From positions 1-33,163 of the forward strand of contig JALHPF010000046.1 in the NCBI GenBank assembly GCA_022842595.1: a stretch of 33,163 nt of DNA. The letters run 5' to 3'. The DNA is from Rubrivivax sp. Lineage in GTDB: Bacteria; Pseudomonadota; Gammaproteobacteria; Burkholderiales; Burkholderiaceae_C. The notes under the pieces were generated by a model. It was given only the letters and a program-made list of their open reading frames with translations, ran no database searches and was not told the DNA's origin. The translations under genes and the position numbers were made by a program. Of the stretch, positions 24,324-33,106 are shown piece by piece (position 1 is the first letter of the stretch; every line of letters starts with the position of its first letter).

Positions 24324-24925
24324 TGTTTGCTTCGCGTCCTTCCGCCACGACCCTGGCGTCCACCCTGTCGCTGCTGGTGCTGTGCGCCTTGCCGGCAGCG
24401 CCAGTGCTGGCCCAGTCGGCCTCGACATCGCCGGCGAAGAAGGAGCTCATCGAGCGCGTGCTGGAACTGCAGCGCCCGGCGCTTGAAGCCATGGGCCGCG
24501 CCCTTGCCGAGCAGCCAGCGCAGCGCATGATGCAGCAGGCCGGGCCGATCCTGCAGCAGCGCATTGCCGCGGACAAGCGTGAGGTCGTGGGCCGCGAGAT
24601 CGAAGCCGACGTGCGCAAGTATGTCGACGAAGCCGTGCCCCTGGTGCGTGACCAGGCCATCAAGCTGGCGCCTTCCACGCTGGGCGTCGTGATCGACGAG
24701 CGCATGGACGAAAGCGAACTGCGCCAGCTGATCGCGGCGCTGGAGGCACCGGCCTTCCGCAAGTTCCAGCAGGTGTCCGGCGAAGGCCAGCGCGTGCTCC
24801 TGCCCAAGCTCGTGGCCGAAGCGCGTGTGGTGCTCGAACCCAAGGCCCGGGCGATGGACAACGCCGTCGCCAAGCGCCTGGGCATCACGCCGCCGGCAGC
24901 GGCGGCCAGCAGCCCCAAGAAGTGA
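24323..24925 (+). CDS. secreted DUF2059-family protein
   Basis: A 200-residue protein. The start ATG 24323 overlaps the gyrA stop (TGATG), with GGAG 9 bases upstream. It has a signal peptide (MFASRPSATTLASTLSLLVL, cleavage near LAQSAS). The helical mature part (RVLELQRPALEAMGRALAEQ, PILQQRIAADKREV) is followed by DERMDESELRQLIAALEAPA and FRKFQQVSGE, the DUF2059 core. Its role in the cell envelope is unknown. The stop overlaps the GTG start of pheA, so gyrA, this gene and pheA are translationally linked. Confidence 0.8.
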   Translation: MFASRPSATTLASTLSLLVLCALPAAPVLAQSASTSPAKKELIERVLELQRPALEAMGRALAEQPAQRMMQQAGPILQQRIAADKREVVGREIEADVRKYVDEAVPLVRDQAIKLAPSTLGVVIDERMDESELRQLIAALEAPAFRKFQQVSGEGQRVLLPKLVAEARVVLEPKARAMDNAVAKRLGITPPAAAASSPKK

Positions 24926-26046
24926 GCACCGCGCCCGCCCCCTCAGGCGGCGACGCAGGCAGCCTGCCCGATCTGCCCACCTTGCGGCAGCGCATCGACG
25001 CTGTCGACAGGGAACTGCTCGCGCTGCTGAACCGGCGTGCGGAACTGGCCCTGGTCGTCGGCGAGGTCAAGAAGAAGGACGGGTCGCCGGTCTTCCGCCC
25101 CGAACGCGAAGCCCAGGTCATCGACGGACTGAAGGCCGCCAACCCGGGCCCGCTGCACACCGACAGCGTGGCACCCATCTGGCGCGAGATCATGTCTGCC
25201 TGCCGCGCGCTGGAAACGCCCACCCGCGTGGCCTACCTGGGGCCGGCGGGCACGTTCAGCGAACTCGCGGCATTGGGCTATTTCGGGTCGTCGCTGTTCC
25301 GCGTGCCTTGCAGCAGCATCGATGAAGTCTTTCGCAGCACCAGCGCCGGCGCTGCCGACTATGGCGTCGTGCCCGTGGAGAACAGCACCGAAGGCGTGGT
25401 CGCGCGTTCGCTCGACCTCTTCCTGCACACGCCGCTGTTCATCGTGGGCGAGACCAGCCTCTTCGTGCGCCACAACCTGTTGCGCAAGACCACCGACATG
25501 GACGGGATCACCGCCGTTCTGGCACACCCGCAGGCCCTGGCCCAGTGTCATGGCTGGCTGTCCACGCACCTGCCGCAGGCCGAGCGCAGGCCCGTGGCCA
25601 GCAATGCCGAAGGCGCCCGCCTCGCCGCTCTGGACCCGGGTCTGGCGGCGATTGCCAGCGAACGCGCAGGCAGCGAATTCGGTCTGCATGTCGTTGCCCC
25701 GGCGATCCAGGACGAGCCTCACAACCGCACCCGCTTTGCCATCGTCACCCGCCCCGAGCACCAGAAACCGCCCAAGGCCTCCGGCCACGACTGCACCAGC
25801 CTGGTGGTGTCGGTGGCAAACAAGCCCGGCGCCGTGCACGACATGCTGGTGCCGCTGAAGACGCACGGTGTTTCGATGACCCGCTTCGAATCGCGACCGG
25901 CTCGCTCGGGACAGTGGGAGTACTACTTCTACATCGATCTGCAGGGCCACCCCGACGAACCGAGCCTGGCCCAGGCCCTGGTGGAACTGCGCCAGACCTG
26001 CGCCTTCTTCAAGGTGCTGGGCACCTACCCCGTGGACGTGCACTGA
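24922..26046 (+). CDS. pheA: bifunctional chorismate mutase / prephenate dehydratase
   Basis: A 374-residue protein starting at GTG 24922, inside the preceding stop (GTGA). Residues about 18-95 are an AroQ chorismate mutase (LRQRIDAVDRELLALLNRRA, VGEVKKKDGSPVFRPERE). Residues about 105-285 are prephenate dehydratase (VAYLGPAGTFSELAA, GVVPVENSTEGVV, the catalytic NRTRF). The end is an ACT domain for phenylalanine feedback (NKPGAVHDML, TRFESRPARSGQWEYYFYID). It converts chorismate to phenylpyruvate. In relatives serC usually lies between gyrA and pheA; it is absent here. Confidence 0.97.
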   Translation: MSTAPAPSGGDAGSLPDLPTLRQRIDAVDRELLALLNRRAELALVVGEVKKKDGSPVFRPEREAQVIDGLKAANPGPLHTDSVAPIWREIMSACRALETPTRVAYLGPAGTFSELAALGYFGSSLFRVPCSSIDEVFRSTSAGAADYGVVPVENSTEGVVARSLDLFLHTPLFIVGETSLFVRHNLLRKTTDMDGITAVLAHPQALAQCHGWLSTHLPQAERRPVASNAEGARLAALDPGLAAIASERAGSEFGLHVVAPAIQDEPHNRTRFAIVTRPEHQKPPKASGHDCTSLVVSVANKPGAVHDMLVPLKTHGVSMTRFESRPARSGQWEYYFYIDLQGHPDEPSLAQALVELRQTCAFFKVLGTYPVDVH

Positions 26047-26104
26047 TCATGAGCCCCCAAGCTCTCTTCAATCGCTGCCCCTGCGGGCGTCCGGGCCGGC
26101 ACTG

Positions 26105-26995
26105 ATGTTTGCCCAACTCGGTCTGATCGGCTGCGGCATGATGGGCGGCTCGTTCGCGCTGGCGCTCAAGCGTGCCGGCCTGGTGCAGCGCGTCGTGGGC
26201 TACAGCAAGTCGCCTTCGACCACCGAACGTGCGCGCAAGCTGGGTGCCATCGACGTGGCGGCGGAGTCGGCACTTCTGGCCGTGGCCGGGTCGGACCTGG
26301 TGCTGATCGCGGTACCCGTCGCCGCCACCGAAACCACGCTGAAGGCCATCCGTCTTGGACTGGAGCCAGGCGCGCTGCTGATGGACGTGGGCAGCACGAA
26401 GCGCGACGTCGTCGACGCCGCCCGCCGCGTCCTGCGCGACCGCCTGAGCGCCTTCGTCCCTGCCCACCCCATCGCCGGCAAGGAAAGCGCGGGCATCCAG
26501 AACGCCGACGCCGACCTCTACCGCGGCCGCCAGGTGATCCTGACACCCCTGCCGCAGACCGATGTGGGCCTGACGCAGAAGGCCACCGACGTCTGGTCGG
26601 CCGTGGGCGCCCAGGTGCTGAAGATGACGCCAGAAAACCACGACGCCGCTTTTGCCGCCGTCAGCCACCTGCCGCACCTGCTGGCTTTTGCGTACTTCAG
26701 CGCCGTCGTCAACCAGCCGGCGGGGCGCGACTTCCTGTCGCTGGCCGGCCCTGGCTTCCGCGACTTCACGCGCATCGCCGCCAGCAACCCCGAGGTCTGG
26801 CGCGACATCCTGGTAGCCAACCGCGAGGAAGTGCTGAAGCAGTCGCAGCTGTTCCGCCATGCGCTGGACGCGCTCGAACTGGTCCTGCGCTCGGCCAACG
26901 CCGAAGCGCTGGAGGACCTGATCCGCGGCCCGTCCGAAGGCCGTTCGAACTGGCAGATGGGCGCGCTGCGCGTCGGGCCGGGGACTGGGCGCTGA
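26105..26995 (+). CDS. tyrA: prephenate dehydrogenase
   Basis: A 296-residue protein from ATG 26105. The dinucleotide-binding motif is GLIGCGMMGGSFALALK at about 6-22. The catalytic HPIAGKE lies near 121, followed by GLAR-type helical dimerisation sequence (HLPHLLAFAYFSAVV, GPGFRDFTRIAAS). It oxidises prephenate to 4-hydroxyphenylpyruvate for tyrosine synthesis. It follows pheA by 58 bases with no hisC between them, and precedes aroA by about 20 bases, forming an aromatic operon. Confidence 0.95.
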   Translation: MFAQLGLIGCGMMGGSFALALKRAGLVQRVVGYSKSPSTTERARKLGAIDVAAESALLAVAGSDLVLIAVPVAATETTLKAIRLGLEPGALLMDVGSTKRDVVDAARRVLRDRLSAFVPAHPIAGKESAGIQNADADLYRGRQVILTPLPQTDVGLTQKATDVWSAVGAQVLKMTPENHDAAFAAVSHLPHLLAFAYFSAVVNQPAGRDFLSLAGPGFRDFTRIAASNPEVWRDILVANREEVLKQSQLFRHALDALELVLRSANAEALEDLIRGPSEGRSNWQMGALRVGPGTGR

Positions 26996-27016
26996 GGCGG
27001 CCACCGGGTGACCCGC

Positions 27017-29098
27017 ATGCTTCGCATTCCAGCCCTCGATCTTCCCCCGCTTCAAGGTGCCGACGGCACCGTGCACCTGCCGGGCTCGAAGAGCATCTCC
27101 AACCGCGTGCTGCTGCTGGCCGGGCTGGCGGCGGGCGAAACCGTGGTGCACGGGCTGCTCGACTCCGACGACACCCAGGTGATGCTGGCCGCGCTGGCGG
27201 CGCTCGGCTGCGGCGTGCGCCGCGTCGAACAGGCCGGACGCGAAACCTTGACCCACATCACCGGCCTGGGCGGCCGGCTGCGCGTGTCGCAGGCCTCGCT
27301 GTTCCTGGGCAATGCCGGCACGGCCATGCGCCCGCTGGCGGCCACGCTGGCGGTGCTGGCCAGCACGCAAGGCGGGCGTTTCGAGCTTTCGGGCGTGCCG
27401 CGCATGCATGAACGCCCGATCGGCGATCTGGTCGACGCGCTGCGGCCACTGGGCTGCCAGATCGAGGAACTGGGCACGCCCGGGTACCCGCCCCTGCGCC
27501 TGACGGGCCGGCCCGGCGGCCAGTTGAACACCGGCGAGCCGATCCGCGTGCGCGGCGACGTGTCCAGCCAGTTCCTGACAGCACTGCTGCTGGCGCTGCC
27601 GCTGGCCACCGGCGAACGCGACATCGTCATCGAGGTGCAGGGCGAACTGATCTCCAAGCCCTACATCGAGATCACGCTGAACCTGCTGGCGCGCTTCGGC
27701 ATCGAGGTGCGGCGCGAAGGCTGGCAGCGCTTCACCCTGCCCTGCTCGCATGGCGCCAGCCCCTACCGCAGCCCGGGGCGGGTCGACGTGGAAGGCGACG
27801 CGTCATCGGCGTCGTACTTTGTCGCGCTCGGCGCCATTGCCGCACATGGCGGCGCGCCCGTGCGTATCGAAGGCGTGGGGCTGGACTCGATCCAGGGCGA
27901 CATCCGCTTCGTCGACGCCGCCAAGGCCATGGGCGCGCAGGTGCGCAGCGGCCCGAACTGGCTGGAAGTGCGGCGCGGCCGCTGGCCGCTGGCCGGCATC
28001 ACGCTGGACTGCAACCACATCCCCGACGCGGCGATGACCCTGGCCGTGATGGCGCTGTACGCCGACAGCCCCACCCGGCTGACCGGCATCGCCAGCTGGC
28101 GCGTGAAGGAAACCGACCGCATCGCGGCCATGGCCGCCGAATTGCAGAAGTTGGGCGCCCACGTCGAAGCCGGCGACGACTTCATCGAGGTCAGCCCGCC
28201 CACCACCTGGCGCACCGCTGCGCTGCACACCTACGACGACCACCGCATGGCGATGTGCCTGTCTCTCGCCGCCTTCAACCCGCTGGTCGCCACTGCGGCC
28301 CCGCCGAGCCTGCCCATCCGCATCCTCGACCCGCAATGCGTGGCCAAGACCTTCCCGGACTACTTCGAATCGCTGCTCGACCTGGCCCAGGCCCGACCTG
28401 AAGACGTGCCCGTCATCACCATCGACGGGCCCACGGCCTCTGGCAAAGGCACGCTCGCGGCTGAAGTGGCGGCGGCGCTGGGCTGGCACCTGCTGGACTC
28501 GGGCGCGCTGTACCGCGCCGCGGGCCTGGCGGCGGTGGCCGATGGCGTTCTACCCGACGACGAGGGCGGCGTCGCGGCCATCGCCCAGACCCTGGATCTG
28601 CGCTTCGGCCAGGGCCTGGAGGCCGGCCGCACCTGGTTGCGCGGACGCGAAATCACCCACGATCTGCGCCAGGAAAGCACCGGCCTGCTGGCGTCGCGCG
28701 TCTCTGCCCTGCCCGCCGTGCGCGCGGCCCTGCGCGGCCTGCAGCAGGCGTTTCGCCGCGCGCCAGGCCTGGTGGCCGACGGCCGCGACATGGGCACGGC
28801 GCTGTTCCCCCAGGCCGCGCTGAAGGTGTTTCTCACTGCCAGCGCCGCCGAACGCGCCGAGCGGCGGCATAAGCAATTGATTTCAAAGGGAATCGCCGCT
28901 AATATCGACAGTCTTCGCGCCGACCTGGAAGCGCGTGATGCCCGCGACAAGGGTCGCAGTGCTTCACCCTTGCGGCCGGCCGAAGATGCGCTGTTGCTCG
29001 ACAACTCGCACCTCAGCATCGAAGCATCGGTGCAACAGGTGCTCGGCTGGTGGCAGCAGCGCAGCCCGTTTGCACTGGCCACGGCCGGGGACAAGTGA
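27017..29098 (+). CDS. aroA-cmk: fused EPSP synthase - cytidylate kinase
   Basis: A 693-residue two-enzyme protein. ATG 27017 is chosen because GGTGA lies 5 bases before it; GTG 27008 would add three residues. Residues 1 to about 455 are 3-phosphoshikimate 1-carboxyvinyltransferase: LPGSKSISNRVLLLA near 20, FLGNAGTAMRPL, SSQFLTALL, KETDRIAAM and YDDHRMAM. They end in the usual AroA tail VAKTFPDYFESL. A short joint (LDLAQARPEDVP) leads into cytidylate kinase: ITIDGPTASGKGT (P-loop) near 470, LLDSGALYRA, VADGRDMGTALFP and RDARDKGR. There is no stop between them. The fusion couples shikimate-pathway and CMP/dCMP phosphorylation; there is no known metabolic link. Confidence 0.95.
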   Translation: MLRIPALDLPPLQGADGTVHLPGSKSISNRVLLLAGLAAGETVVHGLLDSDDTQVMLAALAALGCGVRRVEQAGRETLTHITGLGGRLRVSQASLFLGNAGTAMRPLAATLAVLASTQGGRFELSGVPRMHERPIGDLVDALRPLGCQIEELGTPGYPPLRLTGRPGGQLNTGEPIRVRGDVSSQFLTALLLALPLATGERDIVIEVQGELISKPYIEITLNLLARFGIEVRREGWQRFTLPCSHGASPYRSPGRVDVEGDASSASYFVALGAIAAHGGAPVRIEGVGLDSIQGDIRFVDAAKAMGAQVRSGPNWLEVRRGRWPLAGITLDCNHIPDAAMTLAVMALYADSPTRLTGIASWRVKETDRIAAMAAELQKLGAHVEAGDDFIEVSPPTTWRTAALHTYDDHRMAMCLSLAAFNPLVATAAPPSLPIRILDPQCVAKTFPDYFESLLDLAQARPEDVPVITIDGPTASGKGTLAAEVAAALGWHLLDSGALYRAAGLAAVADGVLPDDEGGVAAIAQTLDLRFGQGLEAGRTWLRGREITHDLRQESTGLLASRVSALPAVRAALRGLQQAFRRAPGLVADGRDMGTALFPQAALKVFLTASAAERAERRHKQLISKGIAANIDSLRADLEARDARDKGRSASPLRPAEDALLLDNSHLSIEASVQQVLGWWQQRSPFALATAGDK

Positions 29099-29138
29099 AA
29101 TGTCGCCCCGCTGAGCCTCCTGCAACAGGCAAAGGTCT

Positions 29139-29216
29139 CCAAGCGCTCCCTCCAGTGGCCGCCAGGCCCCCAGCGCTTGGGGTGTGTTCCACCTAACCGC
29201 AACCTCCGTTGCAAGC
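29139..29216 (+). promoter_or_regulatory. structured leader of rpsA
   Basis: CCAAGCGCT (29139-29147) is perfectly complementary to AGCGCTTGG (29172-29180), and a second small hairpin GCAAC-CTCC-GTTGC lies at 29199-29212. Both fall in the 164-base gap before rpsA. In E. coli a folded rpsA leader mediates S1 autoregulation; the same role here is inferred from position only. Confidence 0.35.
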
Positions 29217-29262
29217 ATTGCCCGGCTCTGCCTTCCACTACCCCCGGGCCTGAAGGAAATTA

Positions 29263-30990
29263 ATGTCCGTCACCACCACCGTCACCTCCACTGGTAACAG
29301 CCAGGCCCCCGATTCGTTCGCGGCCCTGTTCGAGCAGTCGCTCGAGAACAACGACATGCGCATCGGCGAGGTCATCTCCGCCGAGGTCGTGCGCATCGAC
29401 TTCAACCACGTGGTCGTGAACGCCGGGCTGAAGAGCGAAAGCTTCGTGCCCATCGAAGAATTCAAGAACGACCAGGGCGAGCTCGAAGTCCAGGTCGGCG
29501 ATTTCGTTTCCGTGGCCATCGACGCCATCGAAAACGGCTACGGCGACACCATCCTCAGCCGCGACAAGGCCAAGCGCCTGGCTTCGTGGATGAGCCTGGA
29601 GAACTCGCTGGAAAGCGGCGAGTTCGTCACCGGCACGGTCAGCGGCAAGGTCAAGGGCGGCCTGACGGTGCTGGTCAACGGCATCCGCGCCTTCCTGCCG
29701 GGCAGCCTGCTGGACACGCGTCCGGTCAAGGACATGAGCCCGTACGAGGGCAAGACCATGGAGTTCAAGGTCATCAAGCTCGACCGCAAGCGCAACAACG
29801 TCGTGTTGTCGCGCCGCGCTGTCGTCGAGGCTTCGATGGGCGAAGAACGCGCCAAGCTGCTGGAAACCCTGTCCGAGGGCGCCATCGTCAATGGCGTGGT
29901 CAAGAACATCACCGAATACGGTGCCTTTGTCGACCTGGGCGGCATCGACGGCCTGCTGCACATCACCGACATGGCCTGGCGCCGTGTGCGTCACCCGAGC
30001 GAAGTGGTGACGGTCGGCCAGGAACTGCAGGCCAAGGTCCTGAAGTTCGACGCCGAGAAGAACCGCGTCAGCCTGGGCATCAAGCAGCTGGGTGACGACC
30101 CCTGGCATGGCGTGGCCCGCCGCTACCCGAACGGCACGCGCCTGTTCGGCAAGATCACGAACATCGCCGACTACGGCGCGTTCGTCGAGATCGAACCCGG
30201 CATCGAAGGCCTGGTGCACGTTTCCGAGATGGACTGGACCAACAAGAACGTCGCTCCTGCCAAGGTCGTCAGCCTGGGCGAGGAAGTCGAAGTCATGGTC
30301 CTGGAAATCGACGAGGACAAGCGCCGCATCAGCCTGGGCATGAAGCAGTGCAAGGCCAACCCCTGGGAGGAGTTCAGCGCTACGGTCAAGCGCGGCGACA
30401 AGGTCAAGGGCCCCGTCAAGTCGATCACCGACTTCGGCGTGTTCGTCGGCCTCACCGCTGGCATCGACGGCCTGGTTCACCTCTCGGACCTGTCGTGGCA
30501 CGAAACCGGCGAAGCGGCGGTGCGCAACTTCAAGAAGGGCCAGGAAGTCGAAGCCCTGGTGCTGGCCATCGACGTCGAGCGCGAGCGCATCAGCCTGGGC
30601 ATCAAGCAGCTGGACACCGATCCGTTCACCACCTTCACCACGCTGAATGACCGCGGTGCGGTCGTCAACGGCAAGGTCAAGACCGTCGACGCACGCGGCG
30701 CCGAGATCGAGCTGAACGAAGACGTCACCGGCTATCTGCGCGCTTCCGAAATCAGCCGCGACCGCGTCGAAGACGCACGCACGCTGCTCAAGGAAGGCGA
30801 CGACGTGAGCGTGATGGTCATCAACGTCGACCGCAAGCTGCGTTCGATCCAGCTGTCCATCAAGGCCAAGGACAACGCCGACCAGCAAGAAGCCATGCAG
30901 CGCCTGAGCCAGACCAGCGAGCGTGAGAACGCGGGCACCACCAGCCTGGGCGCATTGCTGCGCGCCAAGCTGGACAACCAGAAGGAATAA
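29263..30990 (+). CDS. rpsA: 30S ribosomal protein S1
   Basis: A 575-residue protein from ATG 29263, with AAGGAA 6 bases upstream. It contains six S1 RNA-binding repeats, for example GEVISAEVVRIDFNHVVVNA, GAIVNGVVKNITEYGAFVDL, FGKITNIADYGAFVEI, GDKVKGPVKSITDFGVFVGL and VNGKVKTVDARGAEIELNE. The first two have the divergent form that binds the ribosome. It unfolds mRNA leaders and helps initiation. Its position after cmk and before ihfB is conserved in proteobacteria. The N-terminal extension (TTTVTSTGNSQAPDSFAAL) is somewhat longer than in E. coli. Confidence 0.98.
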   Translation: MSVTTTVTSTGNSQAPDSFAALFEQSLENNDMRIGEVISAEVVRIDFNHVVVNAGLKSESFVPIEEFKNDQGELEVQVGDFVSVAIDAIENGYGDTILSRDKAKRLASWMSLENSLESGEFVTGTVSGKVKGGLTVLVNGIRAFLPGSLLDTRPVKDMSPYEGKTMEFKVIKLDRKRNNVVLSRRAVVEASMGEERAKLLETLSEGAIVNGVVKNITEYGAFVDLGGIDGLLHITDMAWRRVRHPSEVVTVGQELQAKVLKFDAEKNRVSLGIKQLGDDPWHGVARRYPNGTRLFGKITNIADYGAFVEIEPGIEGLVHVSEMDWTNKNVAPAKVVSLGEEVEVMVLEIDEDKRRISLGMKQCKANPWEEFSATVKRGDKVKGPVKSITDFGVFVGLTAGIDGLVHLSDLSWHETGEAAVRNFKKGQEVEALVLAIDVERERISLGIKQLDTDPFTTFTTLNDRGAVVNGKVKTVDARGAEIELNEDVTGYLRASEISRDRVEDARTLLKEGDDVSVMVINVDRKLRSIQLSIKAKDNADQQEAMQRLSQTSERENAGTTSLGALLRAKLDNQKE

Positions 30991-31021
30991 ACCCCCTTCC
31001 GCGACGGAACACCGTCACGAA

Positions 31022-31056
31022 ACGCCCCGCGGGCTTGATGCACGCGGGGCGTTTTT
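31022..31056 (+). terminator. rho-independent terminator after rpsA
   Basis: ACGCCCCGCG (31022-31031) pairs with CGCGGGGCGT (31043-31052), with an 11-base loop and a T run to 31056, about 32 bases after the rpsA stop. It separates rpsA from ihfB, which must have its own promoter or rely on readthrough. Confidence 0.9.
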
Positions 31057-31088
31057 CCGCCAACATCGCCTGAACTCCCTTGCACGCC

Positions 31089-31397
31089 ATGACCCGATCC
31101 GATCTCGTCACGCGCCTGGCTGAACGCTTTTCGCAGCTGACGCAGAAGGACACCGAATTCGCCGTCAAGACCATCCTCGACGCGATGTCGGATGCCCTGG
31201 CGCGAGGCCATCGCATCGAGATCCGCGGCTTCGGCAGCTTCAGCATCAATCGCCGGCCGCCGCGCATGGGGCGCAACCCGCGCAGCGGCGAACAGGTCAC
31301 CATTCCCGAAAAGCGCGTGCCGCACTTCAAGCCCGGCAAGGCGCTGCGCGAGGCCGTCGACGCCCAGGCGCCGGCGCCAATGCACGACCCCGACTGA
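31089..31397 (+). CDS. ihfB: integration host factor subunit beta
   Basis: A 102-residue protein. The start ATG 31089 gives MTRSDLVTRLAERFSQLTQK, the family N-terminus. The core has AVKTILDAMSDAL, IEIRGFGSFS and the DNA-bending arm RPPRMGRNPRSGEQVTIPEK, then HFKPGKALREAV. With IhfA it bends DNA in replication, transcription and site-specific recombination, including by tyrosine integrases like the one in this window. Confidence 0.96.
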   Translation: MTRSDLVTRLAERFSQLTQKDTEFAVKTILDAMSDALARGHRIEIRGFGSFSINRRPPRMGRNPRSGEQVTIPEKRVPHFKPGKALREAVDAQAPAPMHDPD

Positions 31398-31441
31398 GCG
31401 GCTGGCTGCTCCCGCCACGCAGCGGCCTAGAATTTGGGCAC

Positions 31442-31753
31442 ATGCGCGTCCTCTCACGGCTCTTCTGGGCCCTCGTCTTCTTCACCCTGTTTGCCTTCGC
31501 GCTGAACAACCAGCAGCCGGCAACAGTGCGTTTCTTCTTCGGCCTGAACTGGCAGGGCCCGATGGTCTTCGTCGTGCTGGTGGCCTTTGGGGCGGGCTGC
31601 GCACTGGGCATCGTTGCCATGGCGCCGCACTGGTGGCGGCAGCGGCGCGAGGTCAGGCGCCTGGCCGACCCGGCAACGGCCAGCGCCGGTGCAGTCGCGC
31701 CTGCGAAGCCAGGTGACTTCGGTCCCGACCATCCGCCGCGCGAAGGTCTGTAG
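31442..31753 (+). CDS. lapA: LPS assembly protein A (DUF1049)
   Basis: A 103-residue inner membrane protein with two membrane segments (about 5-22 FWALVFFTLFAFAL; about 38-60 MVFVVLVAFGAGCALGIVAM), separated by NNQQPATVRFFFG. This is the LapA/DUF1049 layout, followed by a basic cytoplasmic tail. It starts at ATG 31442 and lies 5 bases before lapB. With LapB it takes part in regulating LpxC and LPS synthesis. Confidence 0.88.
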   Translation: MRVLSRLFWALVFFTLFAFALNNQQPATVRFFFGLNWQGPMVFVVLVAFGAGCALGIVAMAPHWWRQRREVRRLADPATASAGAVAPAKPGDFGPDHPPREGL

Positions 31754-31758
31754 CCACC

Positions 31759-32913
31759 TTGTTCGATTTCGACATCCAGTGGGTGCTCGTGGTGCTGCCG
31801 GTGGCTTTTGCGCTGGGCTGGCTGGCTTCCCGCTTCGACCTGCGCCAGGACAAGCGCGAAGCGCGAGACGCCCCACGGGCCTATTTCAAGGGCCTGAACC
31901 TGCTGCTCAATGAGCAGCAGGACAAAGCCATCGACGCCTTCATCGAAGCCGTCCAAAACGACCCCGACACCGCTGAACTGCACTTCGCGCTGGGCAACCT
32001 GTTTCGCCGCCGTGGCGAGTTCGAACGTGCCATCCGCGTACACGAACACCTGCTCCGCCGTGGCGACCTGAGGCCCGCGGAACGCGACCGTGCCCAGTAC
32101 GCGCTGGCGCAGGACTTCATGAAGGCCGGCCTCTTCGACCGCGCCGAAGCCGCCTATCTTGCCCTCGAGGGCAGCGCCTTTTCCAGCGAGGCCCGCCTGG
32201 CTCTGCTGGCGCTGTACGAGCGCTCGCGCGACTGGCCACGGGCGGTGGACGTTGCACGCAAGCTCGAACAGACCGGGGCGGGCTCATTCGCCAGCCGGCT
32301 GGCGCATTACGAATGCGAACAAGCCCTGGAAGCCGACGCCAAGGGCCGGCCCGCGGAAGCCGAAGCCGCGCTGGAACGCGCCACCCAGGCGGCGCCAGAG
32401 GCACCCCGCCCCTTGCTGCTGGCCGGCCAACGCCAGCGCGCCGCCGGTCACCCAGGGGCTGCCATGGCCACCTGGGATGCCTTGCGCTCGCGTCATCCGC
32501 TGATTTTCCTGCTGGTGGCCGATGCCTATGCCCAGGCCGCAGTGGACGCCGGCCGAAGCACAGCAGCACGCCAGGCGCTGCAGGGACTGCTCCAGACCTT
32601 GCCCGCCACCGAGTTGCTGCAGGCGCTGCAGAAGCTCGACGCCGCCGCCGGGATCGACGCCCTGCCCATGGTGACGAAGCATCTGCAACAGCACCCGACG
32701 CTGGCTGCAGCCCAGTTGCTGCTGGCCCACCCACCTGAGAGCTGGGGCGAGACCGGCATCACCGCGCTGCGCCAGGCCGTGGCTCGAGCGGCCAAGCCCC
32801 TGCAGCGCTATCGCTGCGCGGCATGCGGCTTCGAGGCCCAGCACTACTTCTGGCAATGTCCGGGCTGCCTGGCCTGGGACAGCTATCCCACGCAACACAT
32901 CGACGCGCTGTAG
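31759..32913 (+). CDS. lapB: LPS assembly protein B, TPR protein with rubredoxin-like C-terminus
   Basis: A 384-residue protein starting at TTG 31759 (FDFDIQWVLVVLPVAFALGW, an N-terminal membrane anchor); no ATG is suitably placed. TPR repeats follow, for example YFKGLNLLLNEQQDKAIDAF, AELHFALGNLFRRRGEFERA and AQYALAQDFMKAGLFDRAEA. The C-terminus, YRCAACGFEAQHYFWQCPGC, is the CxxC...CxxC metal site of the LapB/YciM family. LapB brings LpxC to the FtsH protease, so LPS and phospholipid synthesis stay balanced. Confidence 0.93.
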   Translation: MFDFDIQWVLVVLPVAFALGWLASRFDLRQDKREARDAPRAYFKGLNLLLNEQQDKAIDAFIEAVQNDPDTAELHFALGNLFRRRGEFERAIRVHEHLLRRGDLRPAERDRAQYALAQDFMKAGLFDRAEAAYLALEGSAFSSEARLALLALYERSRDWPRAVDVARKLEQTGAGSFASRLAHYECEQALEADAKGRPAEAEAALERATQAAPEAPRPLLLAGQRQRAAGHPGAAMATWDALRSRHPLIFLLVADAYAQAAVDAGRSTAARQALQGLLQTLPATELLQALQKLDAAAGIDALPMVTKHLQQHPTLAAAQLLLAHPPESWGETGITALRQAVARAAKPLQRYRCAACGFEAQHYFWQCPGCLAWDSYPTQHIDAL

Positions 32914-33050
32914 GGCCCGCTCTCGGCAGGTTGCGGACGTTTGCTTTCGTGCTTGTTCGTGTGCCTGCTTGGTCCCCTGCAAAGGCGGGCTGGGGCTGGC
33001 TGTGGCGCTTATCCTCGGCGGCCTTCGCTGCGCTCAGGCTGCCTTGCGGC

Positions 33051-33106
33051 CCAGGCCAGTGGCCTGGTCCTTCGCCAGGCACAAACAGTCCACTGGACTG
33101 TTTGTG
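33051..33106. repeat. REP-like hairpin cluster
   Basis: Three adjoining palindromes: CCAGGCC-AGT-GGCCTGG (33051-33067), GCCTGG...CCAGGC (33062-33080, sharing bases with the first) and CACAAACAGTCCA-C-TGGACTGTTTGTG (33080-33106, 13-bp arms). No long T run follows, so this is more like a REP or dispersed palindrome element than a simple terminator. It could still end lapB transcription. The stretch 32914-33163 has no gene. Confidence 0.55.

Noticed and set aside
26009..30888. Long minus-strand open frames across tyrA, aroA and rpsA
   Set aside because: They mirror strongly conserved genes on the plus strand and show no domains of their own.
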